NCBI RefSeq assembly: GCF_039555335.1 | Contig: NC_092628.1 | Coordinates: 71,763,706 to 71,827,705 of the forward strand | Reading direction: 5' to 3' | Length of the DNA: 64,000 nt | From: Amphiura filiformis | Lineage: Eukaryota > Echinodermata > Ophiuroidea > Amphilepidida > Amphiuridae | In this document: positions 13,101-25,200 of the stretch, piece after piece | Numbering within the stretch: position 1 is the first letter of the stretch | Layout: every line of letters begins with the position of its first letter | Made by a program: the position numbers and the translations under genes | The notes under the pieces: model-generated | Databases searched by the model: none | Seen by the model: only the letters and a program-made list of their open reading frames with translations | Told to the model about the DNA's origin: nothing

Positions 13101-13525
13101 AAGAAATGAGAAAAACAAATTGGACAAAGTGTATTATGCAAAATGAAGGAGCAAATCTCAGTGATAAATGAAAGTTGCTGTTCAAATTGAAAAATAAGGT
13201 CTTTGGGTGACAGATCAAATGGAAAAAATAGGGGTCTTCCGTCTTCGGGTGACAGAGCATGTGTTCGTAAACAAATATTGGGTCTTTAGGTGACAGCTGC
13301 GCTGAAAATGGGGTCTTAACAGCCCTACATACATGTAATATGCATCACCTCCAAAGTGGGAGTGCCCCCGACCAACAGTGACCCACAGAAGATAGAATAT
13401 TGTGACCCCACTGAGCATATCCACTGAGAATATTAAATTTCCACATCTAGTAAATAATACAAAAATGGTGTAAACTAATACAACTGAAAAACTGTCAAGC
13501 ATTAATTCTAAAAAAAGGTCCTTTG

Positions 13526-14442
13526 GGCCCATTCCATATCAACTCAGGGATGTGCATCAGCACCTCTTCAATTTTTTCTTTTTTCTGTGTGGTGGTAGAT
13601 TTGATGAAAGTAAAATCCGAAAATTTGAGCTTCATACTCCATTTAGTTTTCCGTGGCATCAATTTTGAAATTTAGAGGTCCATGAAGCGTAAACTTTGTA
13701 TTCTGGGGTACATAACCCAGAGTTGTAGGCATTATACATGTAAATCAAAATGTGTACAACTCTATGGAGAATGCAAAACTTACTGATGTGTTGAAGCCAT
13801 CGAGTCCCAAAGCCAATATCTCTCAGAAATGTTGTCCAAGGACATATCTTCAACATACCTGAAGTTGATGGTGGGGCAAAAATGTCTGACATTGGTTTTC
13901 AGGGGGGTCAAAATGTACAAAAAATGTACAATTGGGGTTTTGTATGGGTAATATTGAGCGAAAAGTATTCTAATAGGCTCAATATAGGATAAGAGTAATG
14001 TCCTACCAAAGGGCTAAGAAAAAAAAAAAAATGGACAATAAAATTATTTTTACTTTTGGAGTTTTGACCCCCCAAAGTTGGTCCTGGATGGACGAAGTTG
14101 CATTTTGAGGGCCCTATATCTTTTAAAGTAAAGGAGTTACAAGTTTTCTGATGCCAGATTTCAATTCTACACAAATAAGTACCCCAGAATACATACTTTT
14201 CAAAGTTGTAAATGGTTCCCTTTATACATTTATGGACCTCCAAACGTTGTCTTTCACGCTATGGCACACATTTTTACGCTGACCCCCTAAATTTCAAATT
14301 GATGCCACGGAAAAACTAAATGGAGTATGAAGCTCAAATTTTCGAATTTTACTTTCTCATCAATATCTACCACCACACAGAAAAAGAAAAAATTGAAGAG
14401 GTGCTGCGGTGCACATCCCTGGAGTTGACATGGAATGGGTCT
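13526..14442. mobile_element. Large fold-back element, about 917 bp
   Basis: The left arm (13526-13690) starts GGCCCATTCCATATCAACTC and is matched inverted by the right arm, which ends GTTGACATGGAATGGGTC near 14442. Arm landmarks in order: GGATGTGCA, AGCACCTCTTCAATTTTTTC, TGTGTGGTGGTAGAT, TGAGCTTCATACTCCATTTA, TGGCATCAATTTGAAATTTA and CCCAGAATAC. Arms of about 160 bp with a diverged centre and no transposase indicate a non-autonomous DNA element. Confidence 0.75.
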
Positions 14443-14469
14443 CGAGCAGTTTAAAACAAATTGCTCTTC

Positions 14470-14745
14470 ATATGTGACACGATCATCTGCTCCATGGGGG
14501 CCAAAGGAGGCATTTTTGAAAATTGAGGTACCGGTACTATAATTAATATTACCGTACTTCATACAAACATTATGCTATCATATACTGAAAACACCACAGG
14601 TATATCACATTTGGTTCTAAAGTTATGAAGTTTTATGATGTCTATTTTCTTATGCATTTTATTGTTTTTTACTCCATATTTGTACCTTCATCTCAATTTT
14701 AAATTTGCCGCCTTTGGCCCCCATGGACCAGAGTGTGTCACATAT
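14470..14745. mobile_element. MITE with ATATGTGACAC ... GGGGGCCAAAGG ends, 276 bp
   Basis: ATATGTGACACGATC and CCATGGGGGCCAAAGG on the left are mirrored by CCTTTGGCCCCCATGG and GAGTGTGTCACATATAT on the right. The outer ATATGTGACA..GATC segment resembles the element at 33866-34092. Confidence 0.7.
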
Positions 14746-14758
14746 ATGGTTGATACTG

Positions 14759-15049
14759 CAGGAACTGTCTTTTGGAATTTGCAGGAGAGCTAATAAATAG
14801 CTCTTCTGGAGCCTTCAAGGAGAGATATTTAGAGCTTTTACATCAGGGACTGCCTTTTGAGGAGAGCAAGAGCAATTTATTGTTTGCTCTCCTTAAATCT
14901 GATGCAGGAGAGTGATTTTCAGCTCTCCTTAGTTGACCATTCTCTCCTTATATTCTATTTTAAATGCTCTAAACAGCTCTCCTTGAAGTTGAAGGCTCCA
15001 GAAGAGCTATTTAATGATCTCCTGCAAATTCCAATTTAGACAGTCCCTG
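14759..15049. mobile_element. CAGGRACTGTCT-ended MITE rich in GGAGAGC boxes
   Basis: Left end CAGGAACTGTCTTTTGGAAT and right end (inverted) CAGGGACTGTCTAAATTGGA bound 291 bp. The interior carries many AGGAGAGC and GCTCTCC boxes and an internal CAGGGACTGCCTTTTGAGG that matches the terminus of the copy ending at 16439, so it may be a composite of two relatives. Confidence 0.65.
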
Positions 15050-15966
15050 TTTTACATTTCATATCGAAACCTTTGGGGAACTAAGATTTTCTGAGCTATT
15101 CCACGCTTGGACTCCTATGGAAACGCGGGCTAAAATATTGGGTCTTTTTTTACATCTCTTGCCACCTAAACATAATTTGTAGTGATATAACTTGGATCTG
15201 CTTGTTACATGGAGCTAATACTGTGATCTTTTGATTTTTTCAAAAATAAACATGCGTATCTAGGGGTAAACTTTTTATTTTTAGTCAAAAATCGCGAAAA
15301 TGTCTGTGTAAATTTCACGTTTCTTGACAAACCGGGAGCTTCTAGTCAGCTTCTATTCATCAGAAAAATAAACAGCCCTATCTAATCACTTGGATCTCTT
15401 GAGTAAAATTTCTTCACTGTGACTGCTTTCCATTGATGTAACATTCATTTTGATGGCTTCAGATTAAGACTTGCGTGTGTTCAAGAAAGAAAAAATTGTG
15501 AATTCGAAGTCGGACTGAAATCACACTGAAATATAGTCATCAGGCCGTCATATCCTAGTCGTTTGCACAGACCTAAACATTTTGACACACTGAATGCCCA
15601 AAAGCCAATCGATCAAGAAGTAAACAAACAACCCGCTGAAGAGGTTAAGTGAGCTATTGTGCGTAATGTGGACAAGCTTCTTCGCAAAGTTCGTGTAGAT
15701 TTTTTCGTAAATTTGTGGCCAAATTGTAATTAAATTTTTAACTTTTGTATTATTCTATAACCACAATATTGCAAAATAAATAATACAGAATAAATGTGTG
15801 TTTTTGTTTGCATAAAACACAATATAAAATAGCGATAAATGAGACGTATGTCAATGAAAAATTCGACCGATAGTGTATGGCTTCATTGCTAATTATCGAT
15901 CTGTGTTCACTATGCGTGACCTGTGCGTTCAGGCCAATTTTGATAGGGTCCTTTTCACTAAAAAGG
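15050..15966. other. No gene recognised
   Basis: No frame, splice signal or repeat boundary could be supported in this AT-rich stretch on either strand. Confidence 0.35.
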
Positions 15967-16439
15967 TTTCCATATGAAATGTAAGGAGAGAATGGTCAAC
16001 TAAAAGGAGAGCTAAATTCACTCTCCTATTACACCCATCGAATGTGTGTCATCAGCCCTCATTTTTTGTCAATGTTTACATCAATGACAGAAGTACTCCA
16101 ATACAGGGGTAGCGCTAACTTGCGCCATGGGGTCATAGGCGCATTGTTTTAGCTTTTGGCGCACAAAATTACCATTTTGAGGTTGCTAAAGGGTAATTTT
16201 CGCCCTTTATTTCTATTGTTTTGGATCCATAGCTTCACAAAATTCAAAATTTTTGACCCCTTGTTTGAAAACCTAGCGCTACCCCTGCTCCCATAATTGA
16301 AAACTCAAATACAAAGGACATCAGGTGGCAATCTTAATGACTGTAGGAACCCATGGATTTGATCCATGTACTCTCCTATCAGATTTAAGGAGAGCAGTAG
16401 AGAGTGATTGCTCTCACTCTCCTCAAAAGGCAGTCCCTG
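15967..16439. mobile_element. Second GGAGAGC-box element, reverse orientation, split by an insertion
   Basis: AGGAGAGAATGGTCAACTAA and AGGAGAGCT at the left, and TTTAAGGAGAGCAG and CCTCAAAAGGCAGTCCCTG at the right, match the element at 14759-15049 read in reverse. The middle (about 16060-16370) is foreign and includes the hAT-like unit at 16104-16287. Confidence 0.55.
16104..16287. mobile_element. hAT-like MITE, 184 bp, with near-perfect 8-bp duplication
   Basis: Termini are CAGGGGTAGCGCTA and its exact complement TAGCGCTACCCCTG. Flanking octamers are CTCCAATA and CTCCCATA (7 of 8 match). CAGGG ends plus an 8-bp duplication fit the hAT superfamily. It is non-coding and nested in the GGAGAGC-box element. 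Confidence 0.8.
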
Positions 16440-16867
16440 TTACTGCTACTGGCCACCACCACACACACAAAAATAATATAGAACGGCATCCACATTTCCA
16501 TAAAGTTTTTGAAATTTAGGGGTTGGATGTTTAGTGTTAAACATAAAAAAGGATATTATTTACAAAAAAGGTGAAAAAATATACGGTAGGCCTACAGCTA
16601 TGAGCTAATGTAATTATTATGTAGTTGTAGCTAAATGTGATCATCAGTCTGACATTTGTTTCTTGTCAACATTTGAAATGGACATTCCAACAAATATATA
16701 TTAGGCCTATTATTGTTTGACTGGCGTAACCCGACCGACCCTAAAAATAGGGCCAACGGCCCGCCAACCCAAGACTTTTTTCTTATTTTTTGCAACAAAA
16801 AAAATTAAATTAAAAAGAAAAAAAAGTTCCAAGCATGCAAGGCCGGGGATCACTCACATAAATGGTC

Positions 16868-17178
16868 TGTACGCATGCGTGACCAAAAAAACAAGTAAAA
16901 AGGGGTATTTTTTAAGGCAAGTTATGCGCGTGACGCATTTAGGGTCTAAAAACACTGATTTTCAATAGGGGTAGTTTTCTGAAACTGAACAACTTGTTTA
17001 GGGTACCTTTTCAAATCTCTGGTAAATTACGAATTTAAAAAGGGTACATTTGTTACATTTTAACTCATTAGGGGGTAAATTCTATTTTAAATTACCTTAT
17101 TAAGGGGCTAAATTTGCTGGTAGGGTAAAACTCGTTTAGTGGGTGTTTGAAAAAGATTTGGTCACACATGCGTACACA
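16868..17178. mobile_element. MITE with GTACGCATGCGTGACC ends, 311 bp
   Basis: TGTACGCATGCGTGACC near 16868 is mirrored by GGTCACACATGCGTACACA ending near 17178. The interior has repeated GGGTA(A/C) phrases and no coding frame of note. Confidence 0.6.
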
Positions 17179-17395
17179 GTCAATCAGTCATATTTATAAA
17201 TGTCGTAAAATATTATATTGACAATAATTAACAACCTGTTTGACCTCTCCATATATTCATACATTGCTCACCTGTGTTTTCAATTTTTCATACCATATTT
17301 TGTGGTGAAAAATGATTACAAATGTGAAATTTTCAATCATTTTTGGAGCAACAATTTCTTTGTACCGACGGCTAAAGTATGTATGTGAATGCACA

Positions 17396-17771
17396 TTAAG
17401 GGGGTACTACACCCCTGTGGTAAATTTGTGAATATTTTTGCATTTTTCTCAAAAAAATAATAACCCACTGGTAACAAAGGTTATGTATATTATTGGAGCA
17501 AGGAATCCAATTTTACTACACTGAAATTTCAGTGACTCAAGACAAGCGGTTCAGTATCGTATATATGATAGGAAATGAGGTACATCCTAGCGGTACCTTA
17601 TTTCTTATCATAAATAACGAACCGCTTGTCTTGGCTCTCCGAAATTTCATTGTAGTAATTGGATTCCTTGCCCCTATAATATACATAACTTTTGTTACCA
17701 GTGTGTTATTAGTTTTCGAGGAAAATGCAAAAATAGACACAAATTTATCGAGGGGTGTAGTACCCCCTTAA
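17396..17771. mobile_element. TTAA-flanked fold-back MITE, GGGGGTACTACACCCC ends
   Basis: A 368-bp unit (17400-17767) is flanked on both sides by TTAA. The ends are GGGGGTACTACACCCC and its complement. Nearly the whole unit is an inverted repeat: CTGGTAACAAAGGTTATGTA, GCAAGGAATCCAATT, TTTCAGTGACTCAAGACAAG and the central GAGGTACATCCTAGCGGTAC are each mirrored. TTAA targeting is known for piggyBac and Kolobok elements; which one applies here is not resolved. Confidence 0.8.
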
Positions 17772-17828
17772 ACACATATAAACATAAACTCCCGGTCGGA
17801 GCCGGGAGTTTCAATTATTGGAACTGAT

Positions 17829-18125
17829 CAAGCCTTGAAATAAGCGGGCGCGGGGAGCAAATTTGCTCTCGTAAAGCCACCAATTGCTCCTGGTCCTTGT
17901 ACAATTCACATGAACCAGGAGCAATTTTCTAGATCAAATTGCTCCTGGTTCCAGTGTTGCACTTGATGCAGTAGTGCTGGTATTATATGCAGAAAAGGAT
18001 TACTATTTGAAAATTGCTCCTGTTTCTTCAGAAATTGCTCCTGGTTCTTGCAAAATCCCAGTGAACCAGGAGCAATGTTCAAAAACAAATTTCTCCTGGT
18101 TCCAGTCTGCTTATTTCAAGGCTTG
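17829..18125. mobile_element. CAAGCCTTGAAATAAGC MITE, copy 2, with perfect 8-bp duplication
   Basis: Ends are CAAGCCTTGAAATAAGC and its complement. Direct repeats GAACTGAT lie at 17821-17828 and 18126-18133, a perfect 8-bp target duplication. The interior consists of alternating GAACCAGGAGCAATT and AATTGCTCCTGGTTC modules. The size and duplication suggest a hAT-like non-autonomous element, although the termini are not canonical. Confidence 0.85.
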
Positions 18126-18150
18126 GAACTGATGCTGAGCCTAATCATTG

Positions 18151-18660
18151 TAGGTATCCCAGGCAAACCTTAGTTAACACATTTGCTAGTCAGCGAAATT
18201 CGCCTAGACCGGGGCCCAAACACAATGCATATTTACATAGAAATTTGAATTTTTTTCGAGAACAGGTCGGTGAAGGAAACCTACATAAATATTGAAACAA
18301 ATTCATCAGGTACATAAATATGTTTTCTATACTTCACTTGACCCAAATATATGATTTTTTATGGTGATGAGCCACTCGCACATGGAACTTTAGAGGATTT
18401 TGATAGCAGTTCCATTAAAAAAAGCTGCTATCGCCATGAGACTAAGATCTAGAAACACCCCTAAATGCTGTTTTGGGGAATTTTGCTAGCAGAATCTTTT
18501 TGATGAAAGTCAATCTTTGACAAGATGTAACTTTGTTACGGAAAGTGCTATGACAAAAATGTTTTCAGTTTTGGCTTTCTTTACTCAAGGCCAGGGCTTT
18601 ATTTAATTTGATATGTAAAATGATGCAGTTTGATGGCAAATTTGAATTCACCTAGCATAC
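18151..18660. mobile_element. TAGGTATNC MITE, copy A (about 600 bp upstream of PEX2)
   Basis: A 510-bp element with GTATCCCAGG and CCTAGCATAC ends is flanked by the 10-bp direct repeat CTAATCATTG (18141-18150 and 18661-18670). Landmarks TTAACACATTTGCTAGTCAG, CTTCACTTGACCCAAATATA and GATGCAGTTTGATGGCAAAT recur in reverse order and orientation in the copies at 19682-20165 and 21371-21829. Confidence 0.85.
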
Positions 18661-18670
18661 CTAATCATTG

Positions 18671-19262
18671 GCAAATTTCTGGTGTGTGTGTTAACAGTCA
18701 CTGTTTCACTCTGTCTCTGGCAGAAATTCTGCTTTGACTGATCATTTGATTTTGATTTGAGTTTTTGACATTTGATTTGGTAAGCTTACCTGCACTGGCG
18801 CTGACTGCGTAAAAAATAGGCTCTAAATTGCCTTTTCCGATCCCAAGTACCCTGACAGCTATAGGGAACTTTAAATTAAACCACAGCACTGTGCAAATAC
18901 TCCAGCTTGAAGCTTTAAAGATCTTTGATATCTAATCCGCAATGTAAACAAACAGCTGGCTCAGCTCCGGACTGCAACCCCTCCGAATTCAAATCCAATC
19001 TGTCAGAATTTAACGGTTGCTGTAATTGGCTAAAATCGATTTGACATTTCATGGGTCAGTGCATCACAATAACATAATAAAAACAAACATACAGTACATG
19101 TGCTCCCTGTCATGCTTGTTTGTGTTTACTGTGTAAAGATGCTATTGACAGTTATAAATCAGACGTAAAATATGTGCTATTTATGCTTAAATATAATTTT
19201 TAAGTAGAAGAAAGGTTCGTCCAATGACACGATCTCTCTTTCGTGACTATATTGATGGGAAA
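18671..19262 (+). promoter_or_regulatory. PEX2 upstream region
   Basis: Unique sequence between MITE copy A and the PEX2 start codon; it must hold the 5' UTR and probably the core promoter. No TATA box or initiator could be supported by eye. The unit between two inverted MITE copies (18151-18660 and 19682-20165) contains this region and exon 1. Confidence 0.3.
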
Positions 19263-22200
19263 ATGGCGACTGCTAGCGAAGACAGAGGAAATTCTGCTCC
19301 AAAAGATCAAATTGTTCTGCGTGTAAATCAGGTTAGAATTCTCTAAATGTAATCTGATTTATCAGTTTGTACTGTGCTTAATCATTAGCATGATCAGTAC
19401 CCAGAAATATTCGTAAAATGGCAAAGAGAACCCTGGCTGAGAGTTAGTGCAGCTCTCAGCCTCAGCTGCTGTCGAATTCGACAGCCTTGCTGAAGTTGCT
19501 CCATCGGAGTCCATGGCATTTGCTAGTTGCTACCTACCCAGAAATTGAGAAAAGCTTTATAGATTAGAACTTAAAATAGAAGATGAGTCACTGATATAAT
19601 ATGTGCTAGCCTACAGGTCATGTCCATACTAGGGATGAAAGCCCCCACCAAAAAAAATGTCAAATGCAATCAACAACAAAATAGGTATGCTAGGACGGTG
19701 AATTAAAATTTGCCATCAAACTGCATCATTTTACATATCAAATTAAAGCCCTTGAGTAAAGAAAGCCAAAACTGAAAACATTTTTGTCATTTTAGCACTT
19801 TCCGTAACAAAGTTACATCTTGTCAAAGATTGACTTTCATCAAAAAGATTCTGCTAGCAAAATTCCCCAAAACGGCATTGAGGGGTGTTTCTAGATCTTA
19901 GTCTCAACGCGATAGCAGCTTTTTTTAATGGAACTGCTATCAAAATCCCTCTAAAATTCCATGTGCGACTTGATTATCACCATAAAAAATCATATATTTG
20001 GGTCAAGTGAAGTATAGAAAACATATTTATGTAGGTCTCCTTCACCGACCTATCCTCGAAAAAAAATTCAAATTTCTATGTAAATATGCATTGTGTTTGG
20101 GCCCCGGTCTCGGCGAATTTCGCTGACTAGCAAATGTGTTAACTAAGGTTTGCCTGGGATACCTAAAAAAAAGGCACAACTTGAACTTCAACTTTGCTAT
20201 AGAAAAATTATTTAATTTGTGTACATCGTGGAATATTCAACTACGCTTGTTACTCTGCGACTAATCATGCTAATACACGAGCGTACAACGCTACTCTACG
20301 GCACGAGTCCATATGCTAGGTTATCTGCGTACAACAGCTTACTACGCACAGCCACGCAAAGAGTATGTTCCACGATATACACGAATTAAATAATTTTTCT
20401 ATAGTAGTAGTACTTACTATAGCTGATATAATAGTTTCTCGATCTGTTCGATCATGAGAGCTCAATATAGGCACGCAATGTATTGGCAATGATATTAATT
20501 GTGTCGGCGTACAATGCCTACCAGTACCACACACGCTTTTGGTAGCGCTGCATTTCCTGTGTGTGCACAATTGATTGCGCTATCGTGTCATTCCACTAAA
20601 CTTGCGACATTAATACGCAGTGCACGCAGTAGGCCTACATTCATACTCTCATGATCGAGAAATTATTATTTTAGCTATATAGTCAAAATATTAAATTCTC
20701 GATCATAAGAGCCAACTTGGGTACGCACAGTTATTTGCGTCGAGCGTACTATGCAAAGGCCGGCGCTTACGGCGCAAACACAGCTTTTGAGAATTGACCA
20801 ATCCCACGGTCGTTGCTAGGCAAGGTCAAGGTTCGGTCGTACAGGTCGCACGATTGTGTTATTCTATGAAAAGTACGCTGACGCAGAAGGTACATCCTCT
20901 CATGATCGAGAATTTGTTATTTTGCCTATACTACTAGCATGCAATGCATGACTAAATACTAGTGATCACTGATAGACACTGATCAGCTCGTAATGGGCAA
21001 GAATTATTCTGTTTTTGTTACTGTGCAAGTCAATAAAGTTCCAGCTTACACCTGCTTAAAGGAGTATTTCGTGATCCTAGCATCCTCTTTTTATGACATT
21101 TTTCAGTAGATATCCATGAATAAAGCTTATTCCCAAAATTTCAGTTGGTTCCGATTTTGCGTTTGCGAATTATGTAGGTATGCCAGGTGAATCCAAATTT
21201 GCCATCAAACTGCATCATTTTACCCAGAAATTGAGAAAAGCTTTATAGATTAGAACTTAAAATAGAAGATGAGTCACTGATATAATATGTGCTAGCCTAC
21301 AGGTCATGTCCATACTAAGGATGAAAGCCCCCCCCCCCCAAAAAAATGTCAAATGCAATCAACAAAAAAATAGGTATGCTAGGACGGTGAATTAAAATTT
21401 GCCATCAAACTGCATCATTTTACATATCAAATTAAAGCCCTTGAGTAAAGAAAGCCAAAACTGAAAACCTTTTTGTCATAGCACTTTCCGTAGCAAAGTT
21501 ACATCTTGTCAGAGATTGACTTTCATCAAAAAGATTCAGCTAACAAAACAGCATTTCGGTGGTGTTTCTAGATCTTAAATCTCATGATGATAGCAGCTTT
21601 TCTATGTGGAACTGCTATCAAAATCCCTCTAAAATTCCATGTGCGAGTGTCTCATCACCATAAAAAAAAATCATATATTTGGTTCAAGTGAAGTATAGAC
21701 AACATATTTATGTAGGTTTCCTTGACCTACCTGTTCTTTTAAATTTCTATGTAAATATATATGTATTGTGTTCTAGGCGAATTTGGCTGACTAGCAAATG
21801 TGTTAATTAAGGTTTGCCTGGCATACCTAAATTATGCATGATTATGTGTTATTACACTGCTCCATAGACAATGTGTTGTAATTTCGTTCTGGTATACCAG
21901 AAGGAAATTCAAATTTCATGATATCTTTGCTAAACGAATTAAAGGTCCGTAACCCGATCAACAGCATCATCCCCCAATACGGTACTTCAGTACGGTAATA
22001 GCGCAGATCAGGGTTTTTGTTTCAATACCTTTTAAATGCACATTTTCAAAAAAGGTTGGCAGGTCACCCTCTCAGATTTTGTTTAAAATCACTTCATAGC
22101 CCTTAGCCTATGTGGATATCAAATATACTACTGGTAATATTGAGCTTAGTTTTAACTTTGAAGTTGCATGTATTTGAATGTGACTTGACTTAGACACTCA

Positions 22201-25200
22201 TAAGTTGAGGGTTCTTCAATCCTTATATACTTAGCAGAGATAGCTTTATAACAAAATAGGTGCAAACTATTTGGGTATATAAATTGTACCAGTACTTTGG
22301 GGCAGTGATGTAGCCATGATTTCATCTGTATTTTCATTTGTAGCTGGATAGTTCTGAGTTGGATACAGAGCTCCATGAACTTCTCAAGGCTCAGTTCACT
22401 CGAGCATTCCAATTTTTTCAGGTAAGGTGGAACTGTTTTGTTAGGGATTGTAGGAGAACTGTAAAAATGTTAAATTCTAAAATGTTAGGGAACAATGAAA
22501 AGTATGTGCCGTGAGGTTATGAGGTATGTTGGAAATGTCAACCTTTGTAATTGGTCACTCACATGTTGATTGTTGATGAAATGATGCCAATTTAAATCTT
22601 GACAGTGACAGTGAAAACAGGAGAATCATTCATTGGTTAAGTATGTATTTTCTAATACTTCCCCTCAAAGTGATGACTAGAGGGGATTTGGGGTTTGAGG
22701 ACTGCTATTTTTGGTTTTTATCATGAAAATGTAACCAACTTTGTTATATTAATTTTCAGCCAGGGGTCCTTGCTTATATTGAACCAGAGTTAAATGCAGC
22801 ACTGAGACTTCTCCTCTGGCAGGTGAGACATAAAAACAAAATGACTCATACTATGTTTCCAACACATAATTGATCATGTTATTTATAGGTTAATAAACGA
22901 GTATCACTTGTATCAGCTATACCAGAAATATGATGTGGTTGAGGGGGGTGGAAGCGGATTGGGGTTGCAGCATGTCAGGACAGGGGTTGTCAATGGCAAA
23001 TTGTTTACCTAATCTCTGATGTGTCCTTTGTATCCCATTTACTTATAGTTTTCTATCAACTCTACACACTCAACGTTGGGACAGCAGATGCTAAATTTAA
23101 AATATGCCCAAGAATCCTCCAGTGTGCACAAATTGAGTCTGCTACAGAGACGGGTGTATGCTTGTTTGCTGATTGGCTTAAAATGGCTGCAGGAGAGGTC
23201 ACATGATCTTGCGCTTGGTACAAATCATATGTCAGCTTTTGAAAAAGTGAGTATGATGATTTTCATCAGTGAATATCATATTCCAAATTATGGGATAGGC
23301 TTGGGAGTTCATAACAATTAGTAGCAGGTTCACAGTCGAACAATATTAGAAAGTCTGTCAAGCTTTCTTCAGGAGTAGCTTTGACTTCTTCAGGACAAAG
23401 ACATGTAGGCACACACACACACACTCTACACATTTTCACCGACAAATGTGGGCCCTATGAACCTCCTATGTAGTTAACAGCATAAACCTGGTCATCTATG
23501 CATAACATTTCACTATTGAAAGCATGGACTTTTGTGGTAAGATATGATATTTAACCACCAAACCGTGGACCTGGTTTTACACCTACTATGTAGGACCTAT
23601 ACCCCAAGCTTCAAAATAAGCAGATCTGGACCAGGAGCCACACTGCCACACATTTGGAAAAAGCAACTACTGGTCCTGAGATTATCTTGTGATAAAGAGC
23701 TAAGAGTTTTTTTAAAGAGCTAAGAGTCATTTAAATTTCAATTGTACACATTAAATACAAAACCTGCTTTAACTACCAGGCTCTATTTTAAAAAAAATGT
23801 AGAGCCTGGTTCATATGATTTTGGTGTGGACCAGGAGCCAAAATGTTATGACCATTGGGCAAATGGTTCCTGGGTGCCTGGTTATTTTGAAGCTTGTATA
23901 CCCCACACTTTATGAGTGAAATGTCATGGGTGGGTCCAAGTTTGTTGGTGAAAACAAACACCCTTATGTATACAAAATGGAAGGTGAGTGGCAACTGACA
24001 ATACATTAAAATACTGGCTTCTATAGCATAATATATGTGTACATCCATATCAAAACGATGCACTTGTCGGCTGCTACATGTGTCTCATTTCACATAATTA
24101 TAATAGCAAAGAATAAATACTAGACTCATCTCCTAAGTGAAGTCACATCCAATCATCCAAGTCACATGGTTTAGGAATACAAAGAACATTCCTTAACCAT
24201 ACGACTTAGGGATTATTTGAAGCGACCTCCACTTCGGAGATGACTCTGGTATTTATTCCTAGCTATTATGTGAAATGAGACACATGTAGCAGCCGACAAG
24301 TGCAACGTTTTGATATGGATGTACACATATTTACAATTGCAATTCAACCTATTTTCTTACAGATTTGGAAGGTATTTCATGTATTAGAGAGACTTCTACA
24401 GGTGGCATCACTCATAAACTTTTTAGTGTTTTTACAGCAAGGCAGATATCAATTCATCTATGAGAGAATACTTGGTATACGGGCGTGGTTCTCTAAACCC
24501 CAGTCAGTTAGACAGGTACGTAGCCAATGTTTAATGACATTGCCTCTCTTGAAAATTAAATTAGTAACAGCAGTATTGTATAATTTATTATGTAAAACTA
24601 CATTAGAGAGATATCATATACTTCCAAGACATAATCTGGATTCTGGAATTATTATTCTGGTAGAAAGGGGCTCAAAACAATAGATAAGATGCAAGATTTG
24701 CAGCAGCTCTGTAATTTCAGGGCTAGGTTGTCCTGTGGGGGCAACCCTCACTCAGAAGACCCAATTCTGAGTAGCAGGACTTTTACATAAAATACAACAA
24801 AAAGCCCTGTTATTCAGAAGGCCGGCTACTCAGAAAATTCTGACTAGAGGGCCTTCTGAATAATGGGTTTTCTGAATAACGGGTCTTCTGACTAGCGGGT
24901 CTTCTGAGTGACGGGCTGCACCTGTCCTGGGAGGAACTGAAGTTTGAGGCGATTTTGTGGCTTGCTTAATTTTGCCTTTTCATTTTTAGACTAATAAATG
25001 TCTCCTTTGTTTATTTCCTCTCTTACCAGGTCAGTTTTGAATACATGACTAGGGAACTCCTCTGGCATGGCTTCGCAGAATTCATATTCTTTTTGTTACC
25101 ATTTATCAACTTTCACCGGGTCCGCAACTTCTTCAAGCGTCACCTGACATTTTTCAGTATTAGTTCATCAGATATGGATGTGTCAAAGAGACGAGCACAG

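Noticed and set aside
13215-13532. Minus-strand frame of 105 codons, hydrophobic
   Set aside because: No family resemblance. The neighbouring GGGTGACAG phrases (near 13206, 13248, 13286) show it is a short-repeat patch.
17493-17771. Open frame of 92 codons, hydrophobic product
   Set aside because: It lies wholly inside a fold-back MITE; the openness is on both strands because of the palindrome.
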